From NCBI RefSeq assembly GCF_035270045.1, contig NZ_DATFIP010000030.1, positions 1 through 64,000 on the forward strand: DNA of 64,000 nucleotides, read 5' to 3'. The first letter of the stretch is position 1, and each line of letters opens with the position of its first letter. The notes beneath the pieces were generated by a model. It ran no database searches. It was not told the DNA's origin and was given only the letters and a program-made list of their open reading frames with translations. Made by a program: the position numbers and the translations under genes. Below are positions 24,338-33,805 of the stretch, one piece after another. The stretch comes from Salibaculum sp035270045. Its GTDB lineage: Bacteria; Pseudomonadota; Alphaproteobacteria; Rhodobacterales; Rhodobacteraceae.

Positions 24338-24751
24338 TCAGCTCCTGCGGATGTTGATGGTTTGGACAACGCTTTCTGGCACGGACCGGGTCAGGTCCAC
24401 GTGAAGCAGGCCGTTTTCCATCACGGCCTCCCCCACGTCGACCCCGTCGGCCAGCACGAACGCGCGCTGGAATTGCCGCGCCGCGATCCCGCGGTGCAGA
24501 AAGACCCGCCCCGCGCTGTCGTCGGCCTGTTTTCCGCGGATCACCAGCTGGTTGTCTTCCAGCGTGATCGACAGGTCATCCTCGCGGAACCCGGCCACGG
24601 CCAGCGTGATCCGGTAGGAGGTCTCCGAGGTCTGTTCGATATTGTACGGAGGATAGCCGTCGTTGCCGGTTTTGGCGGTGCGTTCCACCAACCGCTCCAA
24701 CTGCTCGAATCCCAAAAGGAACGGATGTGTTCCCATCGCCAGTTTCGTCAT
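24338..24751 (-). CDS. Small heat-shock protein, Hsp20 family
   Basis: A 137-residue alpha-crystallin-domain chaperone that holds unfolding proteins. The ACD covers about residues 35-125: NIEQTSETSYRITLAVAGF, EDNQLVIRGKQ, and the family A-x-x-x-[FL]xRxFxLP-like segment (IAARQFQRAFVLADGVD) and GLLHVDL. The N-terminus MTKLAMGTHPFLLGFEQLERL resembles class A IbpA-like proteins of alphaproteobacteria. Upstream lies a good RpoH-type promoter. The DUF1150 gene follows after three bases. Confidence 0.92.
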   Translation of the reverse strand: MTKLAMGTHPFLLGFEQLERLVERTAKTGNDGYPPYNIEQTSETSYRITLAVAGFREDDLSITLEDNQLVIRGKQADDSAGRVFLHRGIAARQFQRAFVLADGVDVGEAVMENGLLHVDLTRSVPESVVQTINIRRS

Positions 24752-24816
24752 GTGACATGCCCTTTTTCTAAGCGACCGTCCATCGCGGGCCCCGCAAAGG
24801 CGGCCCGACAGGAAAA

Positions 24817-24845
24817 ACATGGGGGGTCCGAGGGCCCTTGGCAAG
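24817..24845 (-). promoter_or_regulatory. RpoH (sigma-32) type promoter of hsp20
   Basis: On the minus strand CTTGCCA (24845-24839) and CCCCCATGT (24825-24817) are separated by 13 bases. They agree with the heat-shock consensus CTTGAAA-N11-16-CCCCATNT, and the site lies about 66 bases upstream of the hsp20 start. Confidence 0.62.
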
Positions 24846-24931
24846 ACCTCCACCCGCGGGTTTCACTTTGAAAATCGGGGGGCAGCCCTTATCTTGCGGC
24901 TACCCTGACACATGGAACGGCGGATTCGCCC

Positions 24932-25150
24932 ATGAACAGTTCTGCCCGCATGGAGGAACGCGACGTCCTGCGCGTCGAACTCGAGGTGCTGCGCCAGGAG
25001 CATCGCGACCTCGACGAGGCGATCCGTGCCCTTCAGGAGGACGGCAGGGGTGACATGTTCACGATCAAGCGGCTCAAGAAGCAGAAACTCGGCCTCAAGG
25101 ACCGTATCGCCCAGATCGAGGATCGGCTGTTTCCCGACATCATCGCCTGA
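24932..25150 (+). CDS. YdcH family (DUF465) protein
   Basis: A 72-residue, highly charged helical protein: RVELEVLRQEHRDLDEAI and FTIKRLKKQKLGLKDRI are the two helices of a DUF465/YdcH hairpin, ending in an IEDRLFPDIIA tail. YdcH proteins have no established role; they often precede purE in alphaproteobacteria, as here. A second ATG (MEERDV) at about residue 7 is an alternative start. Confidence 0.82.
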   Translation: MNSSARMEERDVLRVELEVLRQEHRDLDEAIRALQEDGRGDMFTIKRLKKQKLGLKDRIAQIEDRLFPDIIA

Positions 25151-25222
25151 TCCGCCCGTGCCGCGTTGCACGGCAGGCTGACATGGCTATAGTGCCGCTT
25201 TCCTTGGCATAGGGAACGGATC

Positions 25223-25711
25223 ATGACCCAAGCACGCGTTGGTATCATCATGGGCAGCCAGTCCGACTGGCCCACCCTGCGCGAGGCCGCGGATGTGCTG
25301 GCAGATCTGGACGTGGCCTTCGAAAAGAAGATCGTCTCGGCACATCGCACGCCCGACCGGCTGTGGGATTATGGCAAGACGGCGGTCGAGCGCGGCTTGC
25401 AGGTCATCATCGCAGGCGCCGGCGGAGCCGCGCATCTGCCTGGCATGATGGCCTCCAAGACCCGCGTGCCGGTGATCGGCGTGCCGGTCCAGACCAAGGC
25501 ACTGTCCGGTGTCGACAGCCTTTATTCAATCCTGCAAATGCCCCGCGGTTTTCCCGTGGCCACCATGGCGATCGGTGCGGCTGGCGCGAAGAATGCCGGC
25601 CTGATGGCTGCGCAGATACTCGCCTTGCAGGACCCCGCCCTCGCCACGCGCCTTGACGATTGGCGCACTGCTCTTTCCGCATCCATCCCCGACGAGCCCA
25701 GCGATGACTGA
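25223..25711 (+). CDS. purE: N5-carboxyaminoimidazole ribonucleotide mutase
   Basis: Converts N5-CAIR to CAIR in purine synthesis. The 162-residue length and the signatures GIIMGSQSDWPT, VSAHRTPDRL and AGAGGAAHLPGMMASKT (active-site histidines and phosphate loop) identify a class I PurE. Purine-rich GGGAACGG upstream gives the start. The end overlaps purK by eight bases, so both enzymes of this two-step conversion are translationally coupled. Confidence 0.96.
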   Translation: MTQARVGIIMGSQSDWPTLREAADVLADLDVAFEKKIVSAHRTPDRLWDYGKTAVERGLQVIIAGAGGAAHLPGMMASKTRVPVIGVPVQTKALSGVDSLYSILQMPRGFPVATMAIGAAGAKNAGLMAAQILALQDPALATRLDDWRTALSASIPDEPSDD

Positions 25712-26777
25712 CCCCCTGCAAACCGGCGCCACCATCGGCATTCTCGGAGGCGGCCAGCTTGGCCGCATGCTGTCGGTCGCCGCCTCGCGCCTTGGCTTCA
25801 AGACCTGCATCTATGACCCCGCCGGCGATTGCCCCGCCAGCCATGTCAGCAATTACCACGTCAAGGCCGCCTACGAGGACGAGGCCGCCCTGCGGGCCTT
25901 CTCCGAGGCTGTGGATGTCATCACATACGAATTCGAGAACATTCCCACATCGGCGCTCGACCTGCTGGAGGCAGGCACGCCGATCCGGCCCGGGCGCCGG
26001 GTGCTGGCCGTCTCGCAGGACAGGCTGACGGAAAAGGCATTCCTGAGCGAACAGGGCCTGGGCACCGCCCCCTTCGCCGCGGTGGATGACGAGGTCGACC
26101 TGGCCGAAGCGATCGAGGAAATCGGCACGCCCGCGATCCTCAAGACCCGGCGTTTCGGCTATGACGGCAAGGGTCAGGCCCGCATCACCTCCCCCGACCG
26201 GGCCGGGGCGGCGCTGGAAACCATGGCCGGCGCCCCCGCGATCCTGGAGGGCCAGGTCGATTTCACGCGCGAGGTCTCGGTGATCGCGGCGCGCGGGCTG
26301 GATGGTTCGATCGCCTGCTTCGACCCGGGCGAGAACATTCACCGCGACGGTATCCTGCATTCGACGACAGTCCCTGCCGCGCTGTCCCCCGCCCAGCGCA
26401 GCGACGCAGTTCTGGCATCGGCGAATATCCTAAACGCACTGCATTACGTGGGCGTCATGGGCGTCGAGATCTTCGTCACCCCGCAGGGTCTGCTGGTCAA
26501 CGAGATCGCGCCCCGGGTCCACAATTCGGGACACTGGACACAGAACGGCTGCCTAATCGACCAGTTCGAGCAGCACATCCGCGCGATTGCGGGCTGGCCG
26601 CTCGGCGACGGGTCGCGCCATGCCAACGTGATGATGGAAAACCTCATCGGCGCGGACCTCTCGCGCGTGCCGGACCTGGCGGGCACCAACACGGCGATTC
26701 ACCTCTACGGGAAGACCGCGATCAAGCCGGGCCGCAAGATGGGGCACATCAACAGGATCACCGGACCTGCGAGCTGA
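25704..26777 (+). CDS. purK: N5-carboxyaminoimidazole ribonucleotide synthase
   Basis: ATP-grasp enzyme converting AIR, bicarbonate and ATP to N5-CAIR. The protein has 357 residues. It begins with the nucleotide fold IGILGGGQLGRMLSVAASRLG, split as IGILGGGQLGRML and SVAASRLG; KTRRFGYDGKGQ is the ATP-binding loop, EVSVIAARG and VNEIAPRVHNSGHWT the metal-binding and active-site strands. It lies in the usual purEK order, overlapping purE. The following 41 bases separate it from a convergent lipase gene. Confidence 0.96.
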   Translation: MTDPLQTGATIGILGGGQLGRMLSVAASRLGFKTCIYDPAGDCPASHVSNYHVKAAYEDEAALRAFSEAVDVITYEFENIPTSALDLLEAGTPIRPGRRVLAVSQDRLTEKAFLSEQGLGTAPFAAVDDEVDLAEAIEEIGTPAILKTRRFGYDGKGQARITSPDRAGAALETMAGAPAILEGQVDFTREVSVIAARGLDGSIACFDPGENIHRDGILHSTTVPAALSPAQRSDAVLASANILNALHYVGVMGVEIFVTPQGLLVNEIAPRVHNSGHWTQNGCLIDQFEQHIRAIAGWPLGDGSRHANVMMENLIGADLSRVPDLAGTNTAIHLYGKTAIKPGRKMGHINRITGPAS

Positions 26778-26818
26778 CGGAAACTCCGCGGTTTGCTTCG
26801 CCCCGGGTTTTCGGCCGG

Positions 26819-27538
26819 TCAGTCCAGCCCGAAGAGCACCGCGCGCAGGGTCAGGTCGCGGTCGAACCGCCCGGTGTCCAGGAACGCCTGGACCTGGGCC
26901 ATGACCAGCGGGTTGGTCATCATGAAGGTATGGGTGACCGGCAAGATGATATGATCGTCCATCCCCTCGATACGGGTGGACTCGACCGAAACCTTGCCGT
27001 CATCGGCCCCATCGATGACGTTGGAATAGATCGGGTTCAACGTACGGTCGCCCGCGATCACCCCGAGCTCGAAATCCGGCAGCGGCAGCGCCTCGGGCAC
27101 GCCATCGGTACCAAGTTGCAGGCCGGCCGGGCCGTTGACCCAGCGAAAGGGTTCGTAGCCGCCAAAGACATCCACCAATTGCGACCCGTGGTTGGGCGGC
27201 CCCAACATCACGACGCGGCCAAGGTTCGCCGGCCGCCGATCAGCCAGCCAGGCGCGCACAAGGATGCCGCCCATGGAATGGGTGACGAAATGAACCGTCC
27301 TGTCGCCGCACTGAGCCACCTGGCCCGGCAACGTTGCGGCCACGAGATCTCCGATGTTGGCCTTGGTCGAGGGGTAGCCCTCGTTCACGACCATATAGCC
27401 CTCGTCCTCGAGGATTTCCTCCAGCGCCAGAAACGAGGTCTCGGTGCGGGCCAGACCGTGCAGCAACACGACACAGTCCGCCCCCCGAGCGGGCAGCGGA
27501 GTCAACAGGACCAGGACACTCAGAATCGCGGCTTGCAT
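26819..27538 (-). CDS. Secreted alpha/beta-hydrolase (lipase/esterase-like)
   Basis: A 239-residue protein with an N-terminal signal peptide (MQAAILSVLVLLTPLPARGA). The oxyanion strand CVVLLHGLARTETS, the nucleophile elbow THSMGGIL (Ser at about residue 92) and MLGPPNHGS fit a triacylglycerol-lipase/palmitoyl thioesterase-like alpha/beta hydrolase. The acidic residue and the histidine (THTFMMTNP) come near the C-terminus. A periplasmic or outer-membrane location is predicted; the substrate is not known. Confidence 0.82.
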   Translation of the reverse strand: MQAAILSVLVLLTPLPARGADCVVLLHGLARTETSFLALEEILEDEGYMVVNEGYPSTKANIGDLVAATLPGQVAQCGDRTVHFVTHSMGGILVRAWLADRRPANLGRVVMLGPPNHGSQLVDVFGGYEPFRWVNGPAGLQLGTDGVPEALPLPDFELGVIAGDRTLNPIYSNVIDGADDGKVSVESTRIEGMDDHIILPVTHTFMMTNPLVMAQVQAFLDTGRFDRDLTLRAVLFGLD

Positions 27539-27617
27539 AGGGCTTCATATAGGCATCGGCACGCCATGCAACAGGTGGCGCTTGCCTTGCCTCGGGTCCC
27601 TTGCCAGTCTCGCCCGC

Positions 27618-28064
27618 ATGACACGCCCCGTCCGTCTTGCCGTGCGCGGCCTGCTTATGCAGGGCGACAAGCTGTTGCTGGTCAATGCCTATCCTGGGCG
27701 TGGCGACCTGTGGTGCGCGCCGGGTGGCGGCGTGGACCCGCACCAAAGCCTGCCAGAGAACCTGGCCCGCGAGATCTACGAGGAAACCGGTCTGACGGTT
27801 GGTGTGAATGCCCCCTGCCTGGTCAATGAATTTCACGACCCCCAAGGCAGCTTTCACCAGGTCGACATCTACTTCCACTGCACGCTGGTTTCAGGGGCCT
27901 TGTCGGGCGACTGGCAGGACCCGGAACAGGTCGTCAGCCTGCGTCGCTGGGTCTCACGGTCGGAGTTGGCCGGGCTGCGCGTGAAGCCTGACAGCCTGGC
28001 CGCCGTGGCCTGGGGCGACCCGGGTGCCCCCTCCTATGACCCGCTGGAGCCGATCCTGCGCTAG
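27618..28064 (+). CDS. Nudix hydrolase with altered Nudix box
   Basis: A 148-residue Nudix protein. The box reads GGGVDPHQSLPENLAREIYEETG: the catalytic REIYEETG is intact, but the first conserved Glu (GX5E) is Gln (Q in PHQS), a change that usually lowers metal binding. Substrate class cannot be read; the flanking strands resemble ADP-ribose/RNA-cap type members (VRGLLMQGDKLLLVNAY). ATG at 27618 is chosen because the fold starts immediately after it; an open frame continues upstream without similarity. Convergent with the groEL terminator. Confidence 0.8.
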   Translation: MTRPVRLAVRGLLMQGDKLLLVNAYPGRGDLWCAPGGGVDPHQSLPENLAREIYEETGLTVGVNAPCLVNEFHDPQGSFHQVDIYFHCTLVSGALSGDWQDPEQVVSLRRWVSRSELAGLRVKPDSLAAVAWGDPGAPSYDPLEPILR

Positions 28065-28097
28065 GCGGCCGGGAATCGACGTCATTCCGTGACTGAA

Positions 28098-28122
28098 AAG
28101 GGCGCCCCGCTGGGGCGCCCTT
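28098..28122 (-). terminator. Terminator between the Nudix gene and groL
   Basis: GGGCGCCCC (28100-28108), loop GCT, GGGGCGCCC (28112-28120), a perfect 9-bp stem extended by AA/TT. On the minus strand the stem is followed by TTTTCAG, so it terminates groESL; it can also serve the Nudix gene from the other side. Confidence 0.8.
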
Positions 28123-28145
28123 GGTCTTGGTATCCTGGTTGGCAT

Positions 28146-28232
28146 CCGGAAAACACGGGCGGTCGAGATTCGGCTTTTCCGCCTGTCTGCACCCGTGTTC
28201 CGGAAGTCGATTTCCCGTCGGGAAATCTCGAC

Positions 28233-28233
<1 letters not shown>
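28146..28233 (-). repeat. Nested, competing inverted repeats behind groL
   Basis: Three pairings are possible: A, CCGGAA/CACGGG (28146-28159, AA bulge) with CCCGTG/TTCCGG (28192-28203); B, AGTCGATTTCCC (28205-28216) with 28220-28233 (two-base bulge); C, GTCGAGATT (28162-28170) with AATCTCGAC (28224-28232), perfect. B and C use the same bases and exclude each other. The region is the 3' untranslated end of the groESL mRNA. Confidence 0.7.
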
Positions 28234-29879
<1,646 letters not shown>

Positions 29880-29927
29880 TGTCGCGTTCCTCGTCTTTTT
29901 GGTTGTTGTCGGGGGAAAAGCTCAGCC

Positions 29928-30215
29928 TCAGGCGATGATGCCGAGGATGTCGCTTTCCTTCATGATGAGCAGATCTTCACCGTCGACGGAGATCTCGGTG
30001 CCGGACCACTTGCCAAAGAGGATCTTGTCACCCTCGGACACGTCCATCTTGATGCGGTCGCCATCGTCGTCACGGGCGCCTGCGCCAATGGCCACGACCT
30101 CGCCCTCCTGGGGCTTTTCCTTGGCGCTGTCGGGGATGATCAGGCCCCCGGCGGTCTTGTCGTCGCTTTCCACGCGGCGCACGAGCACCCGGTCATGAAG
30201 CGGTTTGAAAGCCAT
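29928..30215 (-). CDS. groS: Co-chaperonin GroES
   Basis: Seven-subunit lid of GroEL. The 95-residue protein has FKPLHDRVLVRRVESDDKTAGGLIIPDSAKEKPQ, given here in parts: PLHDRVLVRR, the mobile loop ESDDKTAGGLIIPDSAK, and VGKILFGK-like GDKILFGKWSG. ATG is preceded by GAGGAGC. It is the first gene of the heat-shock operon, downstream of CIRCE. Confidence 0.97.
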   Translation of the reverse strand: MAFKPLHDRVLVRRVESDDKTAGGLIIPDSAKEKPQEGEVVAIGAGARDDDGDRIKMDVSEGDKILFGKWSGTEISVDGEDLLIMKESDILGIIA

Positions 30216-30264
30216 ATCAGTAGCTCCTCAGCTAGACTTGTTCTCATTCGTTCCCATCGGGATA

Positions 30265-30291
30265 TTAGCACTCACTTCGAGTGAGTGCTAA
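30265..30291. promoter_or_regulatory. CIRCE operator (HrcA-binding site) of groESL
   Basis: TTAGCACTC (30265-30273), nine bases, GAGTGCTAA (30283-30291): a perfect match to the CIRCE consensus. It lies 50 bases upstream of the groS start, in the expected place for HrcA repression. The hrcA gene itself is not in this window. Confidence 0.97.
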
Positions 30292-30459
30292 CAGAAGGGA
30301 GTTAGGCAAGCGCGGGACTGGTGTCAACGGGCCGCAGCGACAAAATCGCACTGCGGACGGCCACCGGCCCGGGCGGGGCGTCGAATCCCGGTTTCACCAG
30401 CGACACTGGCGCAGTAGCATCCGTGCAAAGCCCTGTCACACCCCCGCTCTGGAGGCCCC

Positions 30460-31449
30460 ATGTCGCATGTCCTGCTTGCCGCCCTGATGGCCTGCCTGGC
30501 CCTGCCGCTGGCCGCCCAGTGCAACGGCCCGGGACTGGAGGCGCGGCTGACCGCGGCCGAGACCGCCCGGATCGAGACCCTGGTCGCCGAGACGCCTTTC
30601 GCCGAGGGGCTGTACTGGCAAGCCGAGCACGAGGGCCGTGTCGTGACCCTGCTGGGCACGATCCACCTGCCTGATCCGCGGCTCCGGCCTCTCATGTCCC
30701 GGGTGCGCCCGCGGCTGGAGGCGGCCGATCTGTTGCTGGTCGAGGCCACCACCGAGGACCAGGCCGCAGTGCAGGCCCATATCTCCGCCAACCCCGCGCG
30801 CTATACGATTACCGAGGGGCCCGGCCTGATCGAGCGGCTGGACGGCCCCACCTGGGAGGCCGTCGCACAGGCGGCCCGCGCACGCGGCGTGCCGCCATTC
30901 ATGGCCGCGCGTATGCAGCCATGGTTCCTGTCCATGACGCTGGCCATGCCGCCCTGCGCCGTCCCGGCCATGAGCGATGGCCAGGCGGGGCTCGACAACC
31001 TGATCCTCGCCGAGGTCGAGGACCGGACGCCGGTCCGTGCGCTGGAGGATTGGCGCGTTGTGCTGGATCTGCTTCGGGCGGGCACGTTCGAGGACCAGCT
31101 CGAGGCCTTGCGCCTGGGCCTGGTGGCGCCGGGGGTCATGGATGCGCTGGTGGCTTCGATGCTGGACGGCTACTTCGACCGCCGCCCGGCCTACAGTTGG
31201 CACATCAACCGCGCGGTGGGCCGCTTTGCCACGGGCCTGAGTCCGGGCGACTTCGAAGCCGAGATGCGCGCGATGGAGCAGGCCCTGCTGATCGACCGGA
31301 ACCACAGCTGGATTCCGGTGATCGAACAGGCCGCAACCGATCATGACAGGGTCTTCGCGGCCTTCGGCGCCGCCCACCTGATCGGAGATCAGGGCGTGCT
31401 GGCGTTGTTGCAGGACCGGGGCTGGCGCGTGACGCGGTTGGATCGCTAG
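30460..31449 (+). CDS. TraB/GumN family exported protein
   Basis: A 329-residue protein with a signal peptide (SHVLLAALMACLALPLAAQC; a lipobox-like cysteine follows but LAAQC is only a weak match). The catalytic-type motif TLLGTIHLPDPRLRPL (GxxH...) at about residues 64-79 and the late AFGAAHLIGDQGVLALL (second GxxH) define the TraB/GumN family, structurally related to Tiki metalloproteases. A periplasmic metalloprotease-like role is inferred. It is divergent from groESL and has a weak hairpin (31461-31482) behind it. Confidence 0.85.
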   Translation: MSHVLLAALMACLALPLAAQCNGPGLEARLTAAETARIETLVAETPFAEGLYWQAEHEGRVVTLLGTIHLPDPRLRPLMSRVRPRLEAADLLLVEATTEDQAAVQAHISANPARYTITEGPGLIERLDGPTWEAVAQAARARGVPPFMAARMQPWFLSMTLAMPPCAVPAMSDGQAGLDNLILAEVEDRTPVRALEDWRVVLDLLRAGTFEDQLEALRLGLVAPGVMDALVASMLDGYFDRRPAYSWHINRAVGRFATGLSPGDFEAEMRAMEQALLIDRNHSWIPVIEQAATDHDRVFAAFGAAHLIGDQGVLALLQDRGWRVTRLDR

Positions 31450-31598
31450 ATCCTGCGGGGGCGGGCACGACATCGTGCCTGCCTGATACTCCCTTACCAG
31501 TGCCGAAGACCTCTCCGGTCCCGCCGCGCGGGCCTTCAACAACCCGGCGCAGACACCCAGATCGGATGGGTCAAGCTCCGCAAGAAAGGGAGGCCACC

Positions 31599-32855
31599 AT
31601 GAACCCGACATCCAACCGCACCGTGCCCGTGAACCTGCGCCAGAGCGGCGCACCGCGTGTCGACATGCTGATCGGCACCCGGGTGCGCAAGTCACCCTTC
31701 TGGCACAAGTCGGTCGAGCACGGGGCGCGCGCCGTCACCGTCTACAACCGCATGTATCATCCGCGGCTCTACTTCTCGCAGGACGAGGGCGGTCTTCTCG
31801 GCGAATACGACTACCTGAAACGGCACGTGACACTGTGGAACGTGGCCGTCGAGCGCCAGATCCAGATCAAGGGCCCCGACGCGACCGCCTTCGTGGACTT
31901 CCTCGTCACCCGGGCCATGACAGGCGACAAGGAACTGTCCACGGGCAAGGCGCGCTACGTGATCCTGTGCAACCGGGACGGGGGCATCGTCAACGACCCG
32001 GTCCTGCTCAGGATCGCCGAGGACGAGTACTGGCTCTCGATCTCGGATTCCGATCTTGCGCTCTGGGCGCAGGGGGTGAATGTCGACGGTCGGTTCGACG
32101 CCACGGTAAGGGAACTCGACGTCGCACCGGTGCAGTTGCAGGGGCCCGATAGCGCCTCGGTTCTGCGGGACGCCGGGGTAGCGGACGTCAAGACGATGAA
32201 ATTCTTCAACCTGAGGGAAACCACGCTCTTCGGCTGCGACGTCGTCATCTCCAAGACCGGGTTCTCCGGCGAGGAAGGGTTCGAGATCTACCTGCGAAAC
32301 GCCACCCGTGATGCGGACGCGCTCTGGGACGGGCTGGTCGCGGCAGGGGAGCCCTATCACCTGCGGGTGATCGCCCCCAACCACATCAGCCGCATGGAGG
32401 CCGGCATCCTGTCCTATGGCCAAGATATGGATTTCGAGACCACGCCCTACGAGGTCGGGCTGGACTGGCAGGTGAACCTGGACAAAGCCGACTTCATCGG
32501 CAAAACGGCCCTCGAAGAGGTCGCGGCGCGCGGTGTCGCTCACAAGCTGGTGGGGCTGACCTTCGGCGGTCGCCAGATCGATTGGTACAACGCCGATTTC
32601 TGGCCCGTCCTGGACCCGGAAATGCAAGAGGAGATAGGCTACGTCACCTCGGCCTTCTATTCGCCGGGGGTCGGCGCCAACATCGCCTTTGCCCGCGTGC
32701 CGGTGGCGCGCGCGACACCGGGTCGGCGGCTGCTGGTGCGAACACCGGCATCGGTCGAACCGATCCCGGCCGAGACCTGCGCGACGCCCTTCACCATGCC
32801 CGAACGCGGGCTGAACCGGCCGGTCGGGATGGGTGACGCGCACGGGACCGATTGA
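31599..32855 (+). CDS. DmdA-like GcvT-family methyltransferase
   Basis: A 418-residue tetrahydrofolate-binding GcvT/DmdA-fold protein. The N-terminal part (AVTVYNRMYHPRLYFS, LKRHVTLWNVAVERQIQIKGPDA) follows DMSP demethylase DmdA more closely than GcvT (which has GLFDVSHMG at that point); YWLSISDSDL, GFSGEEGFEIYL and YEVGLDWQVN complete the barrel. DmdA transfers a methyl group from dimethylsulfoniopropionate to THF. This protein is about 50 residues longer than characterised DmdA and lacks dmdBCD neighbours, so its substrate is uncertain; another methylated sulfur or amine compound is possible. AAGGGAGGCC gives the start. Confidence 0.75.
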   Translation: MNPTSNRTVPVNLRQSGAPRVDMLIGTRVRKSPFWHKSVEHGARAVTVYNRMYHPRLYFSQDEGGLLGEYDYLKRHVTLWNVAVERQIQIKGPDATAFVDFLVTRAMTGDKELSTGKARYVILCNRDGGIVNDPVLLRIAEDEYWLSISDSDLALWAQGVNVDGRFDATVRELDVAPVQLQGPDSASVLRDAGVADVKTMKFFNLRETTLFGCDVVISKTGFSGEEGFEIYLRNATRDADALWDGLVAAGEPYHLRVIAPNHISRMEAGILSYGQDMDFETTPYEVGLDWQVNLDKADFIGKTALEEVAARGVAHKLVGLTFGGRQIDWYNADFWPVLDPEMQEEIGYVTSAFYSPGVGANIAFARVPVARATPGRRLLVRTPASVEPIPAETCATPFTMPERGLNRPVGMGDAHGTD

Positions 32856-32936
32856 TCGCGCAGTGGCCAAGGCCCGCCTGGCCGTTCCGGCTCATTCGGA
32901 GACCTTGGCGTCCATGCGGCGCGAAGAGGGCCGCGC

Positions 32937-32960
32937 CCGCCCGGCGTGATCGCCGGGCGG
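32937..32960. other. Hairpin in the gap after the DmdA-like gene
   Basis: CCGCCCGGCG (32937-32946), loop TGAT, CGCCGGGCGG (32951-32960): a perfect 10-bp stem. A second smaller repeat (AAAGAT-C-ATCTTT, about 33011-33023) follows. There is no U-run after the first, so it is a possible terminator or mRNA 3' end. Nothing else is seen in 32856-33046. Confidence 0.5.
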
Positions 32961-33046
32961 AACAGGCGAGCGGCGTGCCGAAGAAAACGACGCGTTGGCG
33001 GCTCCCGCAAAAGATCATCTTTCGGCGGCCGACCCGCGTGCCCGGC

Positions 33047-33718
33047 TCAGGCATCCCCCCAGTCGGTCAGGCCCCTTCGACCATGGTCGCTCAGTTCGTA
33101 GACCCCGCGGGCGACGCGATCAAACCAGCCGTAATGATTGTCGGCCATGATCCGCGTGGCACCCGGCACCTCGGTCCAGTCCGCGACGACAGCGCCGCGC
33201 GACGGGCCATGCACGGCCAGAAACCGCGCGCAGGCCAAGGCATCCTGGCGGTAGCCGGTCACGATGCCATGCCGCGTGGCCCCTCCAGCGTTGGGATCGC
33301 CCCGCAACCGGTCGAAATCGCGCAACAGCCGGGCCGATTTCTTCTTCGACTTGCGCGGGCGGTAGGGGCCGGGATCGGCCAGAACCTCGACGAATCCGTC
33401 GCGGGGCCGCACAAACAGCACGCCGAGCCCCAGCATGCGGGCGAGTTTGACGTTGTCCTGTGCCGCCTTCTTGGGCTTCGGCACGGCAATATAGACAAGT
33501 TCGCTGGCCGCCTGCCGGGCGATGGCCTGATGAAACAGCGCCAGCGAGAACCCGGTCTTCAACTCGACGATCACCGGTTCTTCGTCGCCAAGCCGTGCCA
33601 CAATGTCGGCGGCCCCGACCTCTCCCTTCACCTCGTAGCCCTGCGCCTCGAGGTGGGCTTTCACCGGGGGGTAAAGATCGCTTTCACGCATGGCCGAGCG
33701 GTCTTGTGCCATCCGCAT
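33047..33718 (-). CDS. DUF2161 protein (PD-(D/E)XK nuclease-like)
   Basis: A 223-residue protein with a nuclease-like core near the N-terminus: ESDLYPPVKAHLEAQGYEVKGEVGAADIVARLGDEEPVIVELKTG contains D in ADIVA and the E-x-K of VIVELKTG at about residues 47-54, the PD-(D/E)XK order. DUF2161 members are annotated as phosphodiesterases or nucleases without biochemical proof. A winged-helix-like tail follows (ARGVYELSDHGRRGL). Two further in-frame ATGs (33712, 33691) are alternative starts. It is divergent from ppaC; the 87-base gap carries the palindromic promoter element. Confidence 0.75.
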   Translation of the reverse strand: MRMAQDRSAMRESDLYPPVKAHLEAQGYEVKGEVGAADIVARLGDEEPVIVELKTGFSLALFHQAIARQAASELVYIAVPKPKKAAQDNVKLARMLGLGVLFVRPRDGFVEVLADPGPYRPRKSKKKSARLLRDFDRLRGDPNAGGATRHGIVTGYRQDALACARFLAVHGPSRGAVVADWTEVPGATRIMADNHYGWFDRVARGVYELSDHGRRGLTDWGDA

Positions 33719-33734
33719 GCCAGCCCTGACACTG

Positions 33735-33769
33735 TGTCACGTGACAGTCCATACCATGCCCCCTATAAG
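33735..33769 (+). promoter_or_regulatory. ppaC promoter with overlapping palindrome
   Basis: GTGACA (33741-33746, -35) and TATAAG (33764-33769, -10) are separated by exactly 17 bases. The perfect 12-bp palindrome TGTCACGTGACA (33735-33746) covers the -35 box, so a protein bound there would block RNA polymerase. Confidence 0.62.
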
Positions 33770-33805
33770 GCCCGCGAATTCACCTGAAAGACGGACTCAT
33801 CAATA

